64,000 nucleotides of DNA from Rufibacter roseus (GCF_001647285.1 NZ_LRML01000011.1:62001-126000), one strand, 5' to 3'. Shown: positions 1 through 8,718, counted from the first letter of the stretch. Program-made: numbers and translations. Notes: generated by a model not told the origin, from the sequence alone.

Positions 1-1092
1 TTATGCCTGCGCCGGTTCTGGTGCCTCATCTGTTCCAGCAGGTTTGTCATCAATAATTCCTAGGCGTTTGGCGCGTTTCTTCCACTTCTCCTTAGCCCAA
101 TGCTGTAAATCTTCTACTTCGTCGTATTCATCGGTAATCTCAAGGCCCAGCAGCGTTTCAATTATGTCTTCCATAGTGACCAAACCTGCCGTTCCACCGT
201 ACTCGTCTACTACCAAGGCAATGTGTTCTTTGGTGTCCATGAGGCGGGTGAATAACTCAGGCACGGGCATGGTCATAGTCACGGGCTGAATAGGCCGTTT
301 TATTTCGCCCAAGAGCAACTCGCCTTTTTGCTCAATAAGGGTTTGCAGCACCAGGTCTTTGAGCACGTAGCCTGTTATATGGTCAATGTTTTCTGCAAAG
401 ACCGGAATTCTGGAAAACCGTAAATTAGGAGAGTGGTTATAAAACTCGGCAACTGTCTGATTTTGCGGGGCCGTTCTGATGACGGTGCGGGGGGTCATGA
501 TGTGATGCGCCAAAATCTTATTAAACCGGAGCACGTTGCTAATCACCCTTGACTCGTCTTGGTGCAATACTCCCTCTTGGGTGCCCAGCTCGGCCATGGC
601 GGTAAAATCTGCCCTGCTCAACACACTTTTGCTTTTTTCCTGCTTTAGCCGTTTTGTGATAAACTGCGAAAAAAGAATAACTGGGTACAAAGGCGAGTAA
701 ATCAGTATTTTAAGGGTACGCACCGTAAAAGGTGTCAGCGATTGCCAGTAATTGGCGCCCAGTGTTTTGGGTATAATCTCGGTCAGGATGAGGATTATAA
801 TGGTTAAAATTACTGACACTATTGTCAGGGCTTCTTCTCCCCAAATAAGTTGAGCCTGCGCCCCCACGCCTGCCGCGCCAATGGTGTGCGCAAAAGTGTT
901 TAGGGTGAGGATAGCTGCAAGCGGGCGGTCAATGTTGTCTTTGAACTTCTGAATGTCTTGGCCCAGTGCTGGATTCTTTTTCCCGATGATGCTGGCGTGG
1001 GACGGCGTGATGCTCAACAGCGAGGCTTCCAGTAAAGAACACAAAAAGGAGAAAAACAACGCTATAGCTAAATACAGTAATAATAGCCCCAT
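1..1092 (-). CDS. CNNM/DUF21 and CBS-pair membrane protein (HlyC/CorC family)
   Basis: The 363-residue protein begins with the hydrophobic DUF21/CNNM domain (about residues 1-150), which carries the family motif EIIPKTLGANYW. A tandem CBS pair follows, the first repeat starting near MTPRTVIRT and the second containing ALVVDEYGGTAGLVTMEDI. Proteins of this family sit in the inner membrane and are linked to Mg2+/Co2+ or Na+ transport; CBS domains usually bind adenosyl nucleotides. The C-terminal CorC_HlyC transporter-associated domain, present in most relatives of about 430 residues, is missing; a charged tail ends in EAPEPAQA instead. The stop codon is the first three bases of the window, so the gene is complete. 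GldE, a gliding-motility member of this family, was considered, but the shorter length does not support it. Confidence 0.88.
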   Translation of the reverse strand: MGLLLLYLAIALFFSFLCSLLEASLLSITPSHASIIGKKNPALGQDIQKFKDNIDRPLAAILTLNTFAHTIGAAGVGAQAQLIWGEEALTIVSVILTIIILILTEIIPKTLGANYWQSLTPFTVRTLKILIYSPLYPVILFSQFITKRLKQEKSKSVLSRADFTAMAELGTQEGVLHQDESRVISNVLRFNKILAHHIMTPRTVIRTAPQNQTVAEFYNHSPNLRFSRIPVFAENIDHITGYVLKDLVLQTLIEQKGELLLGEIKRPIQPVTMTMPVPELFTRLMDTKEHIALVVDEYGGTAGLVTMEDIIETLLGLEITDEYDEVEDLQHWAKEKWKKRAKRLGIIDDKPAGTDEAPEPAQA

Positions 1093-1281
1093 GGGAATGA
1101 CAGAAATTTAACAAACTTAAAAGTAACAGCCTGCGTGCGCCGGTAAATATAACGTACACAGTTTAGAAAAAGTCATGCTAAATAAGAACAACTGAATTAC
1201 ATCAACTTTTAGGGAGTATTGAAGCGAAGTAAATTTGTCTCCGACTTCACTACCTGCCTTTTATTCTTATAGGTATAAAAA

Positions 1282-1309
1282 AAAGCTGCTCCGGGTGGGG
1301 AGCAGCTTT
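1282..1309 (-). terminator. Rho-independent terminator of the DinB gene
   Basis: An 11-bp perfect stem (AAAGCTGCTCC paired with GGAGCAGCTTT, loop 1293-1298) is flanked on the left by a run of eight A, which reads as a U-tract on the minus strand. It lies 18 bp after the stop of the minus-strand DinB gene. Confidence 0.8.
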
Positions 1310-1326
1310 CCTGGGAAATGGTATCT

Positions 1327-1848
1327 CTAAAACTGTGCCTCATCGGCACTGGGGCCGTAGCTGCCGGGAATGGGCACATTGAGCAGCCGCAGGTACACGC
1401 CTAACTGCGCCCGGTGGTGTATTATCTGGCTGATGGACATGCGCAGCACCTCGTATTTGCTAGAAGTCATGTAAACGGTGTCGCCTTCACGAAGGGTCCA
1501 GAGATCATTTAACTGGTCATCAGCCCCGTGCGCGAAATGGTGGCGGCCATCATCCATCATGCGCTCAAAGTAGTTCAGCAGTTCCTCAGTATTATTGACA
1601 ACCTCTGGCTGGTACGGATTGTTGGCGAAATCGAGCTCAGAGGTGGTGAGGGTCATACCAACCCAACTCGGAAGCTCTGCTATATGCGCGGCTAGCCTTC
1701 TCATGGTCATGCTCTTCTCATGGGGCTGCCAGTCGTACTTATCATCTGGAATGCGCTCCAGCATTTTACGGGTGGTTTGGGCTTCCTGCTCCAGCTCTTT
1801 GGCCAGCAGGTCAATAATAGTGGTGGTGGATGTTGCTACTTCTGACAT
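1327..1848 (-). CDS. DinB-family metal-dependent protein
   Basis: The protein is about 173 residues and has the DinB/YfiT four-helix-bundle pattern. An N-terminal helix ends in a His (RRLAAHIAELP), and a late HHRAQLGVYLR segment supplies the paired His usual for the divalent-metal site. Family members include bacillithiol- and mycothiol-dependent transferases, and the window encodes BshC, so a thiol-transfer role is possible but is inference. The reading frame stays open upstream to a TTG at 1875, but the ATG at 1848 (MSEVATS) is preferred because the extra nine residues are not family-like. The neighbouring minus-strand gene encodes a WYL regulator, and DinB/WYL pairs recur in bacteria, which suggests the regulator controls it. 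Confidence 0.85.
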   Translation of the reverse strand: MSEVATSTTTIIDLLAKELEQEAQTTRKMLERIPDDKYDWQPHEKSMTMRRLAAHIAELPSWVGMTLTTSELDFANNPYQPEVVNNTEELLNYFERMMDDGRHHFAHGADDQLNDLWTLREGDTVYMTSSKYEVLRMSISQIIHHRAQLGVYLRLLNVPIPGSYGPSADEAQF

Positions 1849-1976
1849 AGTTTTAGTTATTAAGTGATGGAGCAAAGAAAAACGGCTCCACTGACAACCC
1901 TATGGCAGTGCAATATTCCTGATGATGATTTATTTAAGATTTTTTTATCTGCCGGTCTAAAGGAGAAAGCCTACCC

Positions 1977-2014
1977 GTTTTTGGCCTGTTTTCTGAAAAC
2001 CAGCCAAAAAACAC
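1977..2014. repeat. P40 palindromic repeat, copy 1
   Basis: P40 is a near-palindrome of about 40 nt that recurs between genes across this window. The left arm resembles CTGTTTTWGGCYTGWTTTTC and the right arm GAAAACAGGCCWAAAACAG. This copy reads TTTTTGGCCTGTTTTC / GAAAACCAGCCAAAAAAC. It starts 13 bp 3' of the WYL regulator stop (minus strand). Confidence 0.85.
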
Positions 2015-2026
2015 TTGGTGTCAGCG

Positions 2027-2716
2027 TTAGTAGTTTACTGGCAAGAGCTTCATGTAATCACTTAGCGGCATGTGCTCCGGCTTCTGGAATGAAAGACTTG
2101 TATTTTTGAGGGTGAGAATGCGCGACACTCTGAAATCGCGGTAGTCTTGCCGTTGGTGGCACCAGGCAATCATGTGCCAGCTGAACGCATAAAATACTAG
2201 CCCAATAGGTTCTACCAAGCGCTTGCTCACCTCTTCCTGCTTGTTTTTGTAGCCCAACTCCAGCAGACATTTGCTTGAAATAGCGCCTTGAATTACCGTC
2301 AGGAACTCGTAGTCGTTGTTCACGCAGGCCGGCAGCTGCAGCTTTATATTCTGGTGCAGGCTTTCCAGCTGGTCTTTCTGGCTGCCCCGCAGCACTGCCT
2401 TTACCTTATCTAACGCCGCTGAGTAGTGGTTTTTGATGGATTTATCAGCAAAGCCGAAGACCATGGCCTCCATGAGCAACAGAGCGTTGGCTTCTTCGGT
2501 GGTGAAAGATACGGGCGGCAGGAAATAGCCCTGTACCACAAAATAGCCTTTGTGCGGCTCAAACCCGACAGGCACGCCCTGCTCCCCCAGCGCCTTTATG
2601 TCGCGGTACACTGTCCGGATGCTGATGCTGAACGCTTCCGCTATTTTCTCGGCGGTAATGTATTTTTTTGACTGCAGCAGGGTCAGGATTCCAAAGAGTC
2701 TGTCTATACGGTTCAT
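2027..2716 (-). CDS. WYL-domain transcriptional regulator (HTH_11)
   Basis: An N-terminal winged HTH of the DeoR/HTH_11 type (about residues 1-60, with AEKIAEAFSISIRTVYRDIK as recognition region) is followed by a WYL-type ligand-sensing domain (about residues 120-205: the stretch ending LVFYAFSWHMIAWCHQR, then YRDFRVSRI). Such proteins act as one-component DNA-binding repressors or activators. The frame is open to 2764, but the ATG at 2716 (MNRIDRLFGIL) starts exactly at the HTH and is preferred; 230 residues is a normal length. It lies between the DUF202 gene (66 bp upstream) and the DinB gene downstream, so it may be co-transcribed with either and may regulate DinB. Confidence 0.88.
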   Translation of the reverse strand: MNRIDRLFGILTLLQSKKYITAEKIAEAFSISIRTVYRDIKALGEQGVPVGFEPHKGYFVVQGYFLPPVSFTTEEANALLLMEAMVFGFADKSIKNHYSAALDKVKAVLRGSQKDQLESLHQNIKLQLPACVNNDYEFLTVIQGAISSKCLLELGYKNKQEEVSKRLVEPIGLVFYAFSWHMIAWCHQRQDYRDFRVSRILTLKNTSLSFQKPEHMPLSDYMKLLPVNY

Positions 2717-2782
2717 GGCTTCAGGTTTAGCATGAGATACTGCAAGATGCTGCAAATCCGTCAATGAAGCTATACTTAAACC

Positions 2783-3172
2783 TTATTCAGAAGAGTCAAG
2801 CTTTTCTTGTTTCACCAATTCTGTACGGATGGGGCTGGTAGGCATGTATGTGCTGGTATGCTCTTCCATTATGCGCTTTGTTTTGGAGTAACGGTGAAAG
2901 CCCCAAACGGCAACTAAAATGCCAACAGGAATGGTGGCTACACCAATCCAGACGTAGACAGGGTCATCCCAGAAAAGCTTAATGAAAGTAAGGCCAGCCA
3001 CCAACAAGCCAAAGGCGCTGCGCATGTAAGACATGAGGGTGCGCTCGTTGGCCAGCTTGGTTCTGTCCATGGCCAGTTTGTCACGCACCTCCAAATTCTG
3101 CTTTTCCTGAACTTCTAAGCCTTCTTTAATACGTTCTTTTGCCTGTCTGGAAAAAATATTTCGAATTCCCAT
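2783..3172 (-). CDS. DUF202 (YidH-like) membrane protein
   Basis: This 129-residue protein has the DUF202 signature, an N-terminal amphipathic segment followed by RTKLANERTLMSYMRSAFGL. Hydrophobic segments follow at about residues 52-70 and 75-92, and the tail is charged. DUF202 proteins are small inner-membrane proteins of unknown biochemical role. The first ATG at 3172 (MGIRNIF) fits the family. It is the first gene of a possible three-gene minus-strand run with the WYL regulator and DinB. Confidence 0.85.
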   Translation of the reverse strand: MGIRNIFSRQAKERIKEGLEVQEKQNLEVRDKLAMDRTKLANERTLMSYMRSAFGLLVAGLTFIKLFWDDPVYVWIGVATIPVGILVAVWGFHRYSKTKRIMEEHTSTYMPTSPIRTELVKQEKLDSSE

Positions 3173-3262
3173 GCAGGCTTTTACGAGGCCAAGCTGCTAA
3201 AAGTAACTACATTGGGCAACTTTATGTCATAAGCCAAAATAAGCTTCAACTCTGATTGGTGG

Positions 3263-3302
3263 CTGTTTCTGGCTTGATTTCTGAAAAGCAGGCCAAAAAC
3301 AG
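3263..3302. repeat. P40 palindromic repeat, copy 2
   Basis: This is a 40-nt copy with arms CTGTTTCTGGCTTGATTTC and GAAAAGCAGGCCAAAAACAG. It ends 10 bp 3' of the stop of the small membrane protein gene at 3313 (minus strand). Confidence 0.9.
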
Positions 3303-3312
3303 CCAAGGATTT

Positions 3313-3705
3313 TTATTTGACAACGGGCTCCACTTCTTTAACGGCCACAGGGTGCCGGAAGCAGATGACCCCGAATAAGGCGGCGAAAATGGCATAAATA
3401 CTGATCAGGGGCAGGTATTCAACAGGCAAGGCTTTTATCAAAGCCATAGCACCCACAAAAAAGTGCAGAAAATTGCCCATGGCTAACGGACGAGCATATA
3501 TCCCTCCTATTAACACCCGCCTTGACATCCAATTTAGAATACCAAAACCTAAGTACAGAGACCCCATGAGCTGCAGCAACAAAGCATATATTCCTACGGC
3601 CGGAGCTCCTAGGTATTGTAAGATCTCATGGGGCAGAAATGAAGCAGCCATTCCAATAGCACCCATCACCAGAGCACTACCTGCTAATACCCATCTGGTA
3701 TTCAT
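3313..3705 (-). CDS. Small four-helix membrane protein, function unknown
   Basis: The 130-residue protein has four hydrophobic segments (about residues 5-22, 36-56, 78-92 and 98-114) and few charged residues outside the C-terminus (KEVEPVVK). I do not recognise a named family; the overall pattern resembles the many DUF-class four-TM proteins of Bacteroidota. The ATG at 3705 gives MNTRWVLAGSALVMG, a plausible first membrane helix. It is followed directly by P40 copy 2. Confidence 0.7.
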   Translation of the reverse strand: MNTRWVLAGSALVMGAIGMAASFLPHEILQYLGAPAVGIYALLLQLMGSLYLGFGILNWMSRRVLIGGIYARPLAMGNFLHFFVGAMALIKALPVEYLPLISIYAIFAALFGVICFRHPVAVKEVEPVVK

Positions 3706-3722
3706 AATTTAAATTGTCTGAA

Positions 3723-4391
3723 CTAATTCAACATTGGCTTCTGCGGAAATTTAGGCAAAACCGATTTCGAAGCAAAAATGAGTATTTGGATAACTAAACC
3801 CAAACAAATGATCAACACCAACTCAAATTGGGTAAGAATGGTAGAACCGGCAATTATTTCCTTTGACTTCTCGTTCAGGCGCTTTCCTTCCGCCACTTGA
3901 ATTTTTGATAGCTGCTCTAAATTGCCGGCGGCCACACTGTACTGGGCATCCATTAGCTGTTTGCCATGAGCCATCTCTACCTCTACAGCCTCGTTCTGCA
4001 GATAGCTCAACTCAAGTCTGCTAATCTCTGACATGTTACGCTTAAAGGCGGCAAACCTTACAGACTCCGCTTCCGTCAGTTCTGTTTTACCATAATCTAG
4101 GATTAAGGCGTTAATGGCAGTGTTATGATGAATTAGTTGATTATATAATTTTGAATAATCTCCTTGGTTACTGCAGTTGTCAACCAACATCTTTTTGCTG
4201 TACAGGTGGTTTGATAGCTGAAAGATATAACTCTCTACCAACAATCGGTCTTCATATACGGCGGCAAAAGAATTTCCAAGCTGGCTCACATTTTTACTGT
4301 CAATCAAGTTCTTGGCGAGCACCAACACCATTACCAAGGCCAGCAAAACTGCCACCTTGGTTTTCCTTCTCAAACTGTAGGCCCATTTCAT
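3723..4391 (-). CDS. 4HB_MCP-like sensor domain protein without a signalling domain
   Basis: The 222-residue protein has a short basic N-terminus, a TM helix near residues 9-26, a long helical extracytoplasmic region (about 30-185) and a second TM near 192-210, then stops. This is the layout of the four-helix-bundle ligand-binding module of methyl-accepting chemotaxis proteins, but no HAMP or MCP signalling domain follows. Such stand-alone 4HB_MCP proteins occur in Bacteroidota and their function is not established. The start is placed at ATG 4391 (MKWAYSLRRKTK), just before the first TM; the upstream in-frame extension to 4454 adds an unconvincing extra hydrophobic stretch. Confidence 0.65.
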   Translation of the reverse strand: MKWAYSLRRKTKVAVLLALVMVLVLAKNLIDSKNVSQLGNSFAAVYEDRLLVESYIFQLSNHLYSKKMLVDNCSNQGDYSKLYNQLIHHNTAINALILDYGKTELTEAESVRFAAFKRNMSEISRLELSYLQNEAVEVEMAHGKQLMDAQYSVAAGNLEQLSKIQVAEGKRLNEKSKEIIAGSTILTQFELVLIICLGLVIQILIFASKSVLPKFPQKPMLN

Positions 4392-4785
4392 ACCATTAGA
4401 TTTTAGAGTGATGAGGGTTTCAGCGACAAGTGCAAACATGAACAGAGCAGCCACTCCTCTTCTATGAAGTAACGGATTAATTCGCTATAAAACAATAAGA
4501 TACAGAAACAAATACCCAATGCTTCTGAATGAACAGGTATTTTCATTTTTTGGCCAATGCACAATCTTCACCATACTTCTAAAGCGGCGCCTTCACCTAT
4601 GACAATAGGATGCCCTTGCCTCCTCCAGGCTTTATGAGCGGCGAAGACTTACCTCAGCTTCAAAAACACTAGTCTTCAGCTTCCTGTTCAGGAGCTCATT
4701 CAACCTTTTTGCTCAAATAAGAGTATTAAAAAAACACAATAGATCTGATTATCAGATTCAACACCTTGACTTTAAACCTACAACT
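4392..4785. other. Gene-free stretch
   Basis: About 390 bp between divergent genes (minus-strand 4HB protein, plus-strand small lipoprotein). I see no convincing reading frame, repeat or clear promoter hexamer; it presumably holds the promoters of both flanking genes. Confidence 0.5.
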
Positions 4786-4956
4786 ATGAAAAACTTACAA
4801 GGATACTTTTTCGCTTTAATGATGGTCATGATGGTCATGATGAGCAGCTGCGACCTGATAGGAGGAATTTTCAAAGCCGGCATGTGGACTGCCTTGATCC
4901 TTATTATCTTGGTGGTGCTGCTAGTAGTGTGGCTTTTTAGAAAGATAAGACGCTAG
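4786..4956 (+). CDS. 56-residue lipoprotein-like membrane peptide
   Basis: This short frame starts at ATG 4786 and ends at TAG 4954-4956. The product has a Met-rich hydrophobic start (MMVMMVMMSSC), a probable lipobox ending in Cys22, the motif CDLIGGIFKAGMWT, one TM helix (ALILIILVVLLVVWLF) and a basic end (RKIRR). A family with the CxLIGGIFKAGxW motif is common in Bacteroidota and is sometimes mislabelled phosphatidate cytidylyltransferase because it lies near cdsA in some genomes; it has no enzyme domain. Its function is unknown. The stop codon is followed immediately by P40 copy 3 and a strong terminator, which supports a real transcription unit. Confidence 0.85.
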   Translation: MKNLQGYFFALMMVMMVMMSSCDLIGGIFKAGMWTALILIILVVLLVVWLFRKIRR

Positions 4957-4957
4957 C

Positions 4958-4995
4958 GTTTTAGGCTTGATTTAGCTGAAACAGCTCAAAAACAG
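4958..4995. repeat. P40 palindromic repeat, copy 3
   Basis: The copy begins 1 bp after the stop of the 56-residue peptide gene. Its right arm (CTCAAAAACAG) is also the outer left arm of the terminator at 4984-5032, so the repeat and terminator share bases. Confidence 0.8.
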
Positions 4996-5032
4996 AAGGG
5001 GCCGCAAATTGCGGCCCCTTCTGTTTTTGAGC
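4984..5032. terminator. Bidirectional terminator between convergent genes
   Basis: A perfect 22-bp stem (4984-5005 with 5011-5032, loop AAATT) has the GC core AGGGGCCGC and A/T outer parts CAAAAACAG / CTGTTTTTG. It separates the plus-strand small peptide gene from the minus-strand T9SS cargo gene. Confidence 0.9.
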
Positions 5033-5042
5033 GTAAACTCTT

Positions 5043-7319
5043 CTATAATAAGACCAGTCTTAGCGTGGCTTGTTTATCAGCGTAATTCACTTTCACAAAA
5101 TACACACCTGCCTGCTGAAGGCTTAAATCTAATGCTATAGGGGCACCTGCCTCAACCTGCACCTGCTGGCGCAGAACTTCTTGCCCGTTACTGCGGAATA
5201 CGGTGACAGAGGCTTCACCTTCTATCAGGTAAGGAGCCCGTAAATATACCAGTCCTTCAGAAGGGTTGGGGTAGAGCTCAAGGGCTCCGGCCACACCTTT
5301 ACCGTTATAGCCTACCGCTACCACTTTTGAATAAGAAGTATCACCGTTGAAATCTGTCTGCTTTAACCGGTAATATATGGTTTGAGCAAGGCTTGTGGTA
5401 ATAGAGGACTGGTACCGATTCTCTACGACACTGTTTCCTGCACCTACTATTTTATCTCCTACTTCTCTAAACAGTTTTCCGTCTAGGCTTTGCTCAACCT
5501 GAAAGAACTCATTGTCTTTTTCAGAAGCTGTAGCCCACTCAAACGTCACTTTTCCACCATTGCGTTTTGCATTGAAGTAAAGTAATTCTACTGGTAGCGG
5601 CTCAGGGGCTGGGGCTTTTGAAGACATTATTGCATAAGGCGAAAATGACATATTTCCAGTGCGGGTTATACTATACATCCCGTTCGCTTCGGTCGCTTTT
5701 TGCTTAGTTGTTGTATCCCAAGCGCCATTTTCATAGTGAGCAATAAACACACTGTCTTTTTTAAATCCTCTGAGGGTGTCAGTGGCGTTCCAGAAAAGGG
5801 TAATATTCATGTTAGAGCCACCCTTTACACCTTCTTCAATCAACCAAGTTTTGTTTACCACAGACGAGTCAATAGTAGAACCTTGAGGAACATCATTCAA
5901 GTAAGAGGTATAGACTTTATCAATTACACGAACACTGAAGTCATCTTCAGTTCCACTAGCAAGATTTAGCTCAATAGGTGTATAACCAGACGCATTTCCT
6001 ACTGGAATGAATGCTTTCCCACCTGGCTTTAATCTTACCTTCACTTTACCATTGCCCAACACTTGGATATAACTGGTGGCATTATACTCTGCAAACTTGG
6101 TGGGGTCTTCCATGATAAGGTCATGCTCACCTAAATCTAGCTTTCCGCCATTTTTGATTCTTAAGTTGCCTTTGACAATAGTGTTTTTTGTCAGCTTTTT
6201 TACGCCTCCATTGATTTGCAAATTACCATACGTTTCTGTAGAAATAACAGTAGGTGCAGCTCCATACTCTATGGTACTGGTAGAAGACACAGTTCCCAGC
6301 GTTGGCAGCGTACTATTTTCTATGTAAAGCGTCGCGTTTGCGCCTACATCAATGGTACCATTAAGCGCAGCTGTAGTTGGAATGGTTAAGTTCAAGCCAG
6401 ACCCTAACACAAACTTGCTGCCAGTAGGCAAAGTAACACTTGACGTTAGTACAGCATAAGATTTGTCTATGATGTAAGTTGTATTTGCAGCTGGAAAAGG
6501 ATCTGGATGGACAACTCCATTTCTATTCACCCATCTGGTTTTCACACCAATATTAAATGGGCCTGTTTCATTATGAGCAAGGGTACTTAGAAAATAAGTA
6601 TTAGTAGTTGAGGAACTAGCTGTTCCTGCTGAGATTGCCACATTGTCAATTCCTACTCTATTCTTATTGTTTTCCTGTACCTCAGACCATCTAATAATTA
6701 ATTCTTGATTTGCTCCTAAAGAAAGACCCACTAGACCAACCATGGTTCTAGTATCATTAACTGAATTTCCATCCATGGTAATGTTATTACCTCCTTGCCC
6801 TCTCTCAGGCATTGTACCTAAATCAGAGACTACAGTCCAACCAGTAGAATTCAGGTCAACAGTTCCTCCGCTTGGAATAACCTTATAAGAAAATGAAATT
6901 TGCCTTGGAGTTTTAGTATTGTACCATAGCTCAGCAGAATAACTAACAACAAAGTTAGATATACTGCTGCCAGAAGCATTTTTCAAATGCAAACCAATGT
7001 AACCAGTACCAGTATTGCCCGCTACTATTCCTATGGCTCTATCTGTATTATTAACAGCCCCATAGCTTTTAATCCCATTTGTAAAATCATCGCCAATGGT
7101 AGCAACTACATTTGTAAGCGCTGTTCCATTTGACGATTGCACATACCATCCTGCCAAAGTAGAGTTATTAACCCAAGCACCAGCTGTTAGCGTGTTAAAA
7201 TCTTGGGCGTACTCGTACTGCTGGGAAGTAATAGAAACTTGAGCTTTCACTGTAAAAGAAAGCAAAAGAAATAAGCATAATACCCCCAAAATGCGATAAG
7301 AAAAGTACAGAATTTTCAT
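5043..7319 (-). CDS. Secreted T9SS type A sorting-domain protein
   Basis: The 758-residue protein starts with a signal peptide (ILGVLCLFLLLSFTVKAQ). Residues 25-235 form a beta-rich domain ending in RVGIDNVAIS, typical of extracellular carbohydrate-binding or fibronectin-like modules in T9SS cargo. A region of short beta-strand repeats follows (about 255-420). The last 80 residues (LELYPNPSEGLVYL to the end, with GVYFVKVNY) are the type A T9SS C-terminal sorting domain. It should be exported by Sec, moved across the outer membrane by the type IX system and anchored or released. I see no catalytic motif. The ATG at 7319 directly precedes the signal peptide. Confidence 0.85.
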   Translation of the reverse strand: MKILYFSYRILGVLCLFLLLSFTVKAQVSITSQQYEYAQDFNTLTAGAWVNNSTLAGWYVQSSNGTALTNVVATIGDDFTNGIKSYGAVNNTDRAIGIVAGNTGTGYIGLHLKNASGSSISNFVVSYSAELWYNTKTPRQISFSYKVIPSGGTVDLNSTGWTVVSDLGTMPERGQGGNNITMDGNSVNDTRTMVGLVGLSLGANQELIIRWSEVQENNKNRVGIDNVAISAGTASSSTTNTYFLSTLAHNETGPFNIGVKTRWVNRNGVVHPDPFPAANTTYIIDKSYAVLTSSVTLPTGSKFVLGSGLNLTIPTTAALNGTIDVGANATLYIENSTLPTLGTVSSTSTIEYGAAPTVISTETYGNLQINGGVKKLTKNTIVKGNLRIKNGGKLDLGEHDLIMEDPTKFAEYNATSYIQVLGNGKVKVRLKPGGKAFIPVGNASGYTPIELNLASGTEDDFSVRVIDKVYTSYLNDVPQGSTIDSSVVNKTWLIEEGVKGGSNMNITLFWNATDTLRGFKKDSVFIAHYENGAWDTTTKQKATEANGMYSITRTGNMSFSPYAIMSSKAPAPEPLPVELLYFNAKRNGGKVTFEWATASEKDNEFFQVEQSLDGKLFREVGDKIVGAGNSVVENRYQSSITTSLAQTIYYRLKQTDFNGDTSYSKVVAVGYNGKGVAGALELYPNPSEGLVYLRAPYLIEGEASVTVFRSNGQEVLRQQVQVEAGAPIALDLSLQQAGVYFVKVNYADKQATLRLVLL

Positions 7320-7381
7320 AATATTAAAATAATCTTTTGGGCTGCTTGGGGGTTAGCAGACTTGACACTTTGGATACGACA

Positions 7382-7389
7382 CAAAATTA
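7382..7389 (-). promoter_or_regulatory. Possible -7 box for the T9SS cargo gene
   Basis: The reverse strand reads TAATTTTG, matching the Bacteroidota -7 consensus TAnnTTTG, about 60 bp before the start codon. I could not place a convincing -33 TTTG at 19-21 nt. Confidence 0.35.
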
Positions 7390-7986
7390 GACAATTAAAT
7401 AAACAATTCATCTAATTTTGAAATATAACTATTTACAGATAGACTATATATTACCCCAAGAACTAAGGGTAATTTCCTTGAAAAATTTGATTTTTTATGA
7501 ATCTTATCCTGCAAATTGGCTATAACTAGCTAATTAACAACCCAATAGAAATACAACTTGTTAATATGTTTGAAATCTTCAGACATCAATTTATTATACA
7601 ACATTTGCTTAATATATAAATATTTATACGTTTTATTAAAAGATTTATACAATTATTTACTTAATTATTTTTTTTATTATATTCTACAATTCTAGATTTT
7701 CCCAATAAAATACAAGGCATATATACTTAGCCTCAACTTTTCAAAATAGTTGGTTACCAACAACTTAAGTTTTAGCTCTCTTTATCTCACCAGAATAGCA
7801 AGAAAGTGCAGAGGCAAAGCCACAGCAGGCTACGTATTAATTTTAATAGCGTTTATCTCCATTTGCCCCTGAAGAAAATGGAAGGGCAGGTGTTTGTGAG
7901 CTAGATAAGCTACTTAGTTTACTACCACAAGAAAGGCTTCAAAGGCAACAGTAGGGGCGGCCAACCCTTTGAACAGGGCACAAAAA

Positions 7987-8006
7987 AAAGGGCCAGAAGG
8001 CCCTTT
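7987..8006 (-). terminator. Terminator of the fatty acid hydroxylase gene
   Basis: An 8-bp perfect stem AAAGGGCC/GGCCCTTT with loop AGAA is preceded by an A-run on the plus strand (a U-tract on the minus strand). It is 20 bp after the stop codon of the minus-strand gene. Confidence 0.8.
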
Positions 8007-8025
8007 CTTTCCATGATTATATAAT

Positions 8026-8634
8026 TTATCTTTTCCGCTCAGGCATGGTACCCAAAACCCAGTCCCACAGAGGAGATGACACGCCATACGCCCGCTCAGG
8101 GTCTTTGTAATGGTGAATACTGTGGTGAATCCAGAGGGTCTTTAAAAAGTTTTTAGGTGGGGCATAGGCATGCACCGCGTAGTGCACAAACAGGTACAGG
8201 GCATAACCAAACAAGAAACCCGCCACTATGCCAAAGACCATGGTTCCAAAGATTAGTTTAAACACGAAAAAGAAAAAAGAGGCTATAAACAGACTCACAA
8301 TAGGCGGCATGGCCAAACGAGTTTTGTCTTTCGGGTAGTCGTGGTGGTTGCCATGGAAGGTATACTGTATGTTCCGCTTTAACTCATTAGTGGGTGCCAT
8401 ATGAAAAATATACCGGTGCGCCATGTATTCAACCAGCGAAAAAATCAACCAACCTGCCAAGAACAGGCCAAGGGCTGAAAGCACATCCAGAAAACCATAG
8501 CGGAACCCGTAGATCAACAAACCGGTAGCTATCAACAGGAAAATAGAAATTGGAATGGCAATATGGGTATGCGTTAAACGCTCCAGCACCGGATTTTTAA
8601 AAATGGTGGCCGATCCTTTGTGATTCGGTTTCAT
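8026..8634 (-). CDS. Fatty acid hydroxylase / sterol desaturase family protein
   Basis: The 202-residue integral membrane protein has four or more TM helices and the histidine boxes of the di-iron fatty acid hydroxylase superfamily: HRYIFH, HGNHHDYPKD, HYAVH and HHSIHH. The length and the HGNHHDYPKD box match the Scs7/FA2H-like 2-hydroxylase branch, which hydroxylates acyl chains, plausibly sphingolipid or other membrane-lipid chains in Bacteroidota. The specific substrate is inference. The ATG at 8634 (MKPNHKGS) is a good start. A clear terminator follows; it is probably monocistronic. Confidence 0.9.
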   Translation of the reverse strand: MKPNHKGSATIFKNPVLERLTHTHIAIPISIFLLIATGLLIYGFRYGFLDVLSALGLFLAGWLIFSLVEYMAHRYIFHMAPTNELKRNIQYTFHGNHHDYPKDKTRLAMPPIVSLFIASFFFFVFKLIFGTMVFGIVAGFLFGYALYLFVHYAVHAYAPPKNFLKTLWIHHSIHHYKDPERAYGVSSPLWDWVLGTMPERKR

Positions 8635-8718
8635 AGTGGTAAAAAAGTATTAGATGAAACGTTCTCTCCTTAAAAACACGCAAAAATAACTAAATTTCTG
8701 ACAGCCTGGGCCCAGAAA

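Larger units (their letters stand above)
7320..8025. other. AT-rich gene-free stretch
   Basis: About 700 bp without a convincing frame. Bases 7380-7740 are strikingly AT-rich (runs such as TTATTTTTTTTATTATATT), unlike the coding regions on either side. The left part should hold the promoter of the minus-strand T9SS gene; the right end carries the hydroxylase terminator. Confidence 0.6.

Noticed and set aside
1-1092. GldE gliding protein
   Set aside because: It belongs to the same CNNM/CBS superfamily, but it is shorter, lacks the CorC_HlyC domain, and no gld genes are adjacent.
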